Below, one piece after another: positions 59,769 through 64,000 of a stretch of DNA of 64,000 nt. Each line of letters opens with the position of its first letter. Positions within the stretch are counted from its first letter, which is position 1. Made by a program: the position numbers and the translations under genes. The notes beneath the pieces are model-generated. The model saw nothing but the letters and a program-made list of their open reading frames with translations. It searched no databases and was not told where the DNA came from. The stretch comes from an uncultured Christensenellaceae bacterium (GTDB lineage: Bacteria > Bacillota > Clostridia > Christensenellales > UBA3700), in contig CALWHF010000001.1 in the NCBI GenBank assembly GCA_944380305.1, forward strand, positions 263,600 to 327,599, written 5' to 3'.

Positions 59769-61157
59769 TCACGCCTTATTCAGGACGTATCCGTCCTTGG
59801 TATCCGTCACGGTATATCCCGCCGCGGTTATCTTCGCACGGAGTTCGTCCGCAAGCGCGTAATTCTTTTCCTTCTTCGCGGCGATTCTCTTCTCCGCCAG
59901 CTCGACTACTTCTGCGGGAGCGTCCGTCTTGGGCTGTTCCTCGGGTCTCGCTTTGTCGAGCGAAAGTCCGAGCACTTTGTCGAAGTCGAGAGCAAGCTCG
60001 TAGATGTCGCGGCTCTTGGGCTCTTTGACCGCCTTCCACAGTATGCCGAGCGCACGCGGGATATTGAGATCGTCGTTGATCGCCTCGACGAACTCGTCAT
60101 TATATGCCTTTATAACGCTTTCGTCCGTCCTGACGTCGCTTGTCTTGTGCTGATACAGCGCGGCGAGAAGTCTCGCGTAGGAGACCTTCGCGCCGTCCAT
60201 GCCCTCGAACGTAAAATTGAGTTTTTTGCGGTAATGCGCGTTGAGGCAGAAGTACCTGAAATCCATCGCGCTGTAACCGCGAGCCTCCAGGTCGCTTATC
60301 GTGTAGGTGTTGCCGAGGCTCTTGCTCATCTTGCCGTTGTTGACCAGCATGAAGTCGCCGTGCACCCAGTAGTTGACCGTCTTTTTACCGGTGATCGCCT
60401 CGTTCTGCGCAATCTCGTTCTCGTGGTGTACGGGAATATGATCCACGCCGCCCGTATGGATGTCGAACGGGAAACCGAGATATTTGCGGCTGAGCGCGGA
60501 GCACTCGATATGCCAGCCCGGGTATCCCATGCCCCACGGGCTTTCCCACTGCATTATATGGTTGGGCTCGGCTTTCTTCCAGACCGCGAAGTCGGCGGGA
60601 TGACGTTTCTGACTGTTGACTTCCACTCTCGCGCCCGCCTGCTGCTCGTCGAGGTTGAGACGGGACAGCTTGCCGTATCCCGGGAATTTGCTTATGTCGT
60701 AATATATGCCGTCGTCTATCTCGTAGGCATATCCCTTGTCGATAAGCTCCTGAACGTATGCTATCGTCTCGGGGATGTGGTCGGTGATCTTCTCCACAAT
60801 CTCGGGTTTGCCGATATTCAGCTTTTCGAGATCCTTGAAGAATACTCCCGAATAAAACTCAGCTATCTCGTACGGCGATTTCTTCTGCTCGCGGGATGCC
60901 TTTTCCATCTTGTCTTCGCCCTCGTCCTCGTCGCTGGTCAGGTGACCGACGTCGGTGACGTTCATGACTCCCTTGAGCTTGTAACCGTCGTATTTGAGCG
61001 TGCGACGGAACAGATCCATGAAGACGTACGTCCTCAGGTTGCCGATATGCGCGAAGCTGTAAACCGTGGGTCCGCAGCTGTACATGCAGACCTTGCCTTC
61101 TTTTATCGGCTTGAATTCCTCTTTTTTTCTGGTAAGAGTATTGTATATCTTCAGCAT
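59769..61157 (-). CDS. cysS: Cysteinyl-tRNA synthetase
   Basis: The start was set at the ATG at 61157 with GGAGAGGAGAC upstream. The protein is 462 residues, the usual length. The HIGH motif reads HIGN in [11 protein letters not shown], and the KMSKS motif is complete in KMSKSLGN. Zinc ligands Cys (YSCGPTVY), Cys (IECSALS), His and Glu are in place. It charges tRNA-Cys. It lies 28 bases after cysE in one operon under a T-box leader, a known clostridial arrangement that ties cysteine synthesis and use to tRNA-Cys charging. Confidence 0.97.
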   Translation of the reverse strand: MLKIYNTLTRKKEEFKPIKEGKVCMYSCGPTVYSFAHIGNLRTYVFMDLFRRTLKYDGYKLKGVMNVTDVGHLTSDEDEGEDKMEKASREQKKSPYEIAEFYSGVFFKDLEKLNIGKPEIVEKITDHIPETIAYVQELIDKGYAYEIDDGIYYDISKFPGYGKLSRLNLDEQQAGARVEVNSQKRHPADFAVWKKAEPNHIMQWESPWGMGYPGWHIECSALSRKYLGFPFDIHTGGVDHIPVHHENEIAQNEAITGKKTVNYWVHGDFMLVNNGKMSKSLGNTYTISDLEARGYSAMDFRYFCLNAHYRKKLNFTFEGMDGAKVSYARLLAALYQHKTSDVRTDESVIKAYNDEFVEAINDDLNIPRALGILWKAVKEPKSRDIYELALDFDKVLGLSLDKARPEEQPKTDAPAEVVELAEKRIAAKKEKNYALADELRAKITAAGYTVTDTKDGYVLNKA

Positions 61158-61185
61158 AATGTCTCCTCTCCGCAATGCGGAAATA

Positions 61186-61854
61186 TTATTCTTTTATATC
61201 CTCGTTGTCGTTGGTTATCGAATAGCGGCAGCTCTTGACCTTGAGCGCGTCCTCGAGCGTAGCTATGCGCTTGTTGAGTCTCGCGATCTCCTCGAGTATA
61301 GGATCGGGCAGCTTCTGCTGGTCGAGGTCTTCCACCCTTTCGTCGTATTGCTTGACGACTCTTCCCGGAACGCCGACGACCGTGCAATGCGGCGGAACGT
61401 CCTTGAGGACCACGCTGCCCGCGCCTATCTTGCTGTCGTGACCTATCGTGATCGCGCCCAGCACTTTCGCGCCCGAACTTATCATCACGTTGTCCTCTAT
61501 CGTCGGATGACGCTTGCCCGTCTGTTTGCCCGTGCCGCCCAGAGTCACGCCCTGATATATCACGACGTGCGTGCCTATCTTTGCGGTCTCTCCTATCACA
61601 ACGCCTACGCCGTGATCGATGAAGACCCCGCCCGCGATGTCTGCCGCGGGGTGGATGTCGACACCCGTCTTTTTGCGCGTCCCCTTTGCTATCAGGAATG
61701 CAAAAAACTTGCACCCGTGTTTATAAAACCAATGTGCGAATCTGTGTCTGAAAAGCGCGTTGAAACCGCCGTACGTCCAGAAAACCGTCCATTTGCTTGT
61801 CGCGGCGGGGTCGTTCTCCATTGCAAATTCGAGATCCATTTTTATCTTTCCCAT
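61186..61854 (-). CDS. cysE: Serine O-acetyltransferase
   Basis: The 222-residue protein starts after AGGAGAATAT. The left-handed beta-helix repeats of the hexapeptide family are clear (DIHPAADIAGGVFIDHGVGVVIGE in pieces, GVTLGGTGKQTGKRHPTI, then VMISSGAKVLGAITIG). The catalytic His of DHG and the GGTGK loop match CysE. The C-terminus adds a helical tail (ILEEIARLNKRIATLEDAL). It makes O-acetylserine, the precursor of cysteine. It is the first gene under the T-box. Confidence 0.95.
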   Translation of the reverse strand: MGKIKMDLEFAMENDPAATSKWTVFWTYGGFNALFRHRFAHWFYKHGCKFFAFLIAKGTRKKTGVDIHPAADIAGGVFIDHGVGVVIGETAKIGTHVVIYQGVTLGGTGKQTGKRHPTIEDNVMISSGAKVLGAITIGHDSKIGAGSVVLKDVPPHCTVVGVPGRVVKQYDERVEDLDQQKLPDPILEEIARLNKRIATLEDALKVKSCRYSITNDNEDIKE

Positions 61855-61887
61855 ATATTCTCCTTTTACGCCTTTTACGCGAAAGCA

Positions 61888-62120
61888 TAAAAATAAGACG
61901 TCTTTTTTTCAAAGACGCCTTCGGCGCGGTCCCACTTTGATTGCAGATTTCTCTGCCTCTCTTTTGTCTGTAACGGGACTACCCGTCGCGGCATTTCCTC
62001 CGCAAAGCTACCGCCCGCACTTCACACGCGTTCGCAACAAAAGGCTTTCAGCCGTCGACCTTTCTCTCTGTCGATCCTCGCGCGCGCTACTCTTGACGGA
62101 ATAACGCCTCTTATTTATAT
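61888..62120 (-). ncRNA. T-box leader (cysteine type) of the cysE-cysS operon
   Basis: On the minus strand the leader between the promoter and cysE holds a T-box core at 61938-61925, AAAGTGGGACCGCG, close to the consensus AGGGTGGTACCGCG. An intrinsic terminator follows directly (61919-61888; CGTCTTT/AAAGACG stem and a T-rich end). Upstream are AGAGTAGCG and GGCTGAAAGCC, typical of Stem I. TGC triplets occur in the expected specifier region (for example AAGTGCGGG), which fits a Cys codon, but the exact specifier position was not resolved. Uncharged tRNA-Cys should turn transcription on. Confidence 0.85.
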
Positions 62121-62124
62121 ATGC

Positions 62125-62153
62125 AGTATAAAATAATTTCGCCACTCTGTCAA
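62125..62153 (-). promoter_or_regulatory. Promoter of the T-box-cysE-cysS operon
   Basis: On the minus strand a perfect TTGACA (62153-62148), a 17-base spacer and TATACT (62130-62125) lie directly upstream of the T-box leader. Confidence 0.82.
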
Positions 62154-62340
62154 GCGATATTGCTCTGTTGGACATCTGCCGAGGTCGCGGCTTACGTCCA
62201 TAAAGACATCCCCTCCGCTTTATGACGACGCAAGCGGACGCTTTCCGCCTTTGACGGGTCGCGTACGATATTCCCTTTCATTAGCGATGTTTTCATACAA
62301 GTTTTGAACGGTTTTGTGAATACTTTTTCGCTATTGTCTA

Positions 62341-62406
62341 TTGAATCGCGTTTATAATATATGATATAATTTACCCGAAGTATGCACGCGCGGAAGTCTG
62401 CGTGCA
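62341..62406 (+). promoter_or_regulatory. Promoter and hairpin upstream of the alpha-mannosidase gene
   Basis: TTGAAT (62341-62346), 18 bases and a perfect TATAAT (62365-62370) are followed by a 7-bp inverted repeat, TGCACGC/GCGTGCA (62383-62389 with 62400-62406), near the expected transcript start. The inverted repeat may be an operator or a leader hairpin. Confidence 0.6.
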
Positions 62407-62422
62407 CGTCGGAGGTAAAATT

Positions 62423-64000
62423 ATGGGTATGGACAAACCCTTTTTGAAAAGAGCTTTCGCGACTCCCTCGCACGTCGTGAATATCCTCAACATCAAGAGT
62501 CGTTGCTACACCAAAGTCGCGGATCTCAAAGCCGAAGTGATCAAAAGCGACGAGCCGATCAGATTCGAGGATCTCAATAAAAACGCTTTCAAGCCCGCTT
62601 ACATAATGGAGAAATGGGCAAACAAGTTCGGCTGCGCCTGGTTCCGTTTTACGGGCAAAGTTCCCGAGGCGGCAAAAGGCTCGCACGTCGTACTGCGCAT
62701 AAAGCTCCAGGGCGAAGGTCTCGTCTTCAACGAGGACGGCATCGTCCTTCAGGGCATCACTCAGATCGTCAGCAAAGGCGACATATTCCACTCTCTCGTC
62801 GGCAAACAGGTCGTGGACGTCGCCGATTGCTCTACGGGCAAAGAGGAGATAAAACTCTACGTCGATGCGGGCTTCAACGGCAAACTGCGCTTCAAAAACC
62901 TCGTCGCAAGACTGCGCCGTTGCGACATAAGCATACTCAACGAGGCAGTAAACCAGTATTATTACGATTATATCGATCTCTACTTCACGATGCTGAAGCT
63001 GGACAAGTCCTATCCCCGCACCGCAGAGATCGACGCGGCTCTCAAAAAGTCGTTCAAGGTTTTCAAAAAACAGGGCGCGGCGGCGGCAAGAGCCGTGCTC
63101 GCTCCGCAGTTCGAAAAACCCGTTTTCGACAAACAGACCGAATATTACTGCATAGGACACGCGCATATCGACCTCGCATGGCTGTGGCCTCTGCGCGAAA
63201 CCAAACGTAAAGTCGCGAGAACTTTCGCAAATCAGCTGCGCAACATAAAGAAATACGACGACTTCATCTTCGCGGAGTCCCAGCCTCAGATGTGGGTATG
63301 GCTCAAAGAGGGCTACCCCGACCTTTACGAAAAGGCGAAAAAGGCGGTGAGCGACGGCAGGATAGAGCTTCAGGGCAAAATGTGGGTCGAAAGCGATACC
63401 AACCTTACGGGCGGCGAAAGCTGGATCAGACAGTCTCTGTACGGCGATAAGTTCTGGAAACAGGAATTCGGTCAGGATATCAACCTGTGCTGGCTGCCCG
63501 ACGTATTCGGCTTCCCCGCTTCTCTGCCCCAGGTCATCAAAGGATGCGGCATGGATTACTTCATGACGATCAAGATCATAAGCAATACCGTCAACCAGTT
63601 CCCGTACAAGACTTTCAACTGGGTCGGCGTCGACGGAACGACCCTGCTCGCGCATATGGAGCCCCTAGGCGACTACAATGCGGGTGCTTCCCCGCTCGCG
63701 ATATTCAAGGGCAACGCGCGCAATACCGAAAAGGACACCATTCCCAAAGCTCTGCTGATATACGGCGACGGCGACGGCGGCGGCGGTCCCGGCGAAGGTC
63801 ACATCGAATATATCAAACGTCATAAAAAACTGTTCAACTGCAAGGTCAGCAAGTCGATAGATCTGTTCAGAGATCTCGAACCCTATCGCAAGATAATGCC
63901 CACGCACAAAGGCGAACTTTATTACGAACGTCACCAGGGCAGCTACACCTCCCAGGCGCGTTCAAAGAAATTCAACAGAAAGATCGAGTACCTGCTGCAC
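62423..64000 (+). CDS. GH38 alpha-mannosidase (3' end cut by window edge)
   Basis: The ATG at 62423 follows GGAGGTAAAATT; 526 codons are open to the window edge. The N-terminal 200 residues are the beta-rich part found in bacterial GH38 enzymes. The catalytic barrel starts with YCIGHAHIDLAWLWPLRET, with the zinc His and Asp. The nucleophile Asp is in LCWLPDVFGFPASLPQ. YGDGDGGGGPG and the YYERHQGSYTSQA stretch, which holds a substrate-site motif, follow. No signal peptide is present, so it should act in the cytoplasm on imported mannosides. Full-length relatives have about 1000 residues, so roughly half is missing. Confidence 0.93.
   Translation, partial: MGMDKPFLKRAFATPSHVVNILNIKSRCYTKVADLKAEVIKSDEPIRFEDLNKNAFKPAYIMEKWANKFGCAWFRFTGKVPEAAKGSHVVLRIKLQGEGLVFNEDGIVLQGITQIVSKGDIFHSLVGKQVVDVADCSTGKEEIKLYVDAGFNGKLRFKNLVARLRRCDISILNEAVNQYYYDYIDLYFTMLKLDKSYPRTAEIDAALKKSFKVFKKQGAAAARAVLAPQFEKPVFDKQTEYYCIGHAHIDLAWLWPLRETKRKVARTFANQLRNIKKYDDFIFAESQPQMWVWLKEGYPDLYEKAKKAVSDGRIELQGKMWVESDTNLTGGESWIRQSLYGDKFWKQEFGQDINLCWLPDVFGFPASLPQVIKGCGMDYFMTIKIISNTVNQFPYKTFNWVGVDGTTLLAHMEPLGDYNAGASPLAIFKGNARNTEKDTIPKALLIYGDGDGGGGPGEGHIEYIKRHKKLFNCKVSKSIDLFRDLEPYRKIMPTHKGELYYERHQGSYTSQARSKKFNRKIEYLLH

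Noticed and set aside
59610..61238. Open frame of 542 codons on the plus strand
   Set aside because: It runs opposite cysS through its whole length. The cysS motifs HIGN and KMSKS settle the coding strand.
62192..63655. Open frame of 487 codons on the minus strand
   Set aside because: It lies opposite the alpha-mannosidase gene, which has all GH38 motifs and a ribosome site. The minus frame has no recognisable motif; it is a by-product of the codon pattern.

Overview
The window looks like chromosomal DNA of an anaerobic, gut-type clostridial Firmicute. The signs are strong AGGAGG-type ribosome binding sites, an electron-bifurcating [FeFe]-hydrogenase operon, a cysteine T-box leader, an RsgI-like anti-sigma factor, a CCA-encoding tRNA gene and many lipoproteins and glycosidases for a polysaccharide-eating life. 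Both edges cut a gene: a substrate-binding protein at the left and an alpha-mannosidase at the right.

Layout. 1-6530: a sugar ABC importer (ATPase, permease, binding protein) divergent from an AraC regulator fused to a GH39 glycosidase. 6665-8161: a membrane-anchored XRE regulator. 8400-26240: a 15-gene minus-strand surface-polysaccharide operon with one strong promoter at 26278-26306. 26600-28580: a GntR gene with a deletion-scarred ABC transporter, a small protein and two soluble XRE regulators with elaborate operators. 28635-29240: a consensus promoter, two 185-bp tandem repeats that contain broken tRNA-Thr sequence, and an intact tRNA-Thr. 29253-30475: a membrane-tailed ECF sigma factor and a secreted protein whose start carries a one-base frameshift. 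30664-34785: hydCBA-type hydrogenase. 35251-41598: small membrane proteins, an ECF sigma/RsgI-like pair, an acetyltransferase, an MmcQ protein and lipoproteins. 41855-50476: GPH sugar transporters, GH16, MATE, a phosphoesterase and a HAD phosphatase. 50636-53832: two tandem XRE-membrane paralogues. 53928-59543: an FAD/2Fe-2S redox pair with TetR, an AraC regulator and an alkaline phosphatase. 59769-61854: cysE-cysS under a T-box. 62423-64000: GH38.

The most unusual part is the polysaccharide operon. It contains the complete CapE-CapF-CapG route to UDP-N-acetyl-L-fucosamine, a WbuB-like transferase, Wzx and Wzy. Its first half adds a PglE-like aminotransferase, a cysteine-rich small protein of a family linked to cobalamin genes, a cobalamin-dependent mutase-like protein (glutamate-mutase S and E parts fused), an opine-dehydrogenase-like protein, and a priming phosphoglycosyl transferase fused to an ATP-grasp ligase. 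Together these suggest that an unusual amino acid or opine is made on site and ligated to an amino sugar at the start of repeat-unit assembly. That is inference; no individual substrate is proven by the sequence.

Base composition is mosaic. The glycosyltransferase, flippase, polymerase and B12/opine/ATP-grasp genes are AT-rich, while capEFG and the aminotransferase resemble the flanking chromosome.
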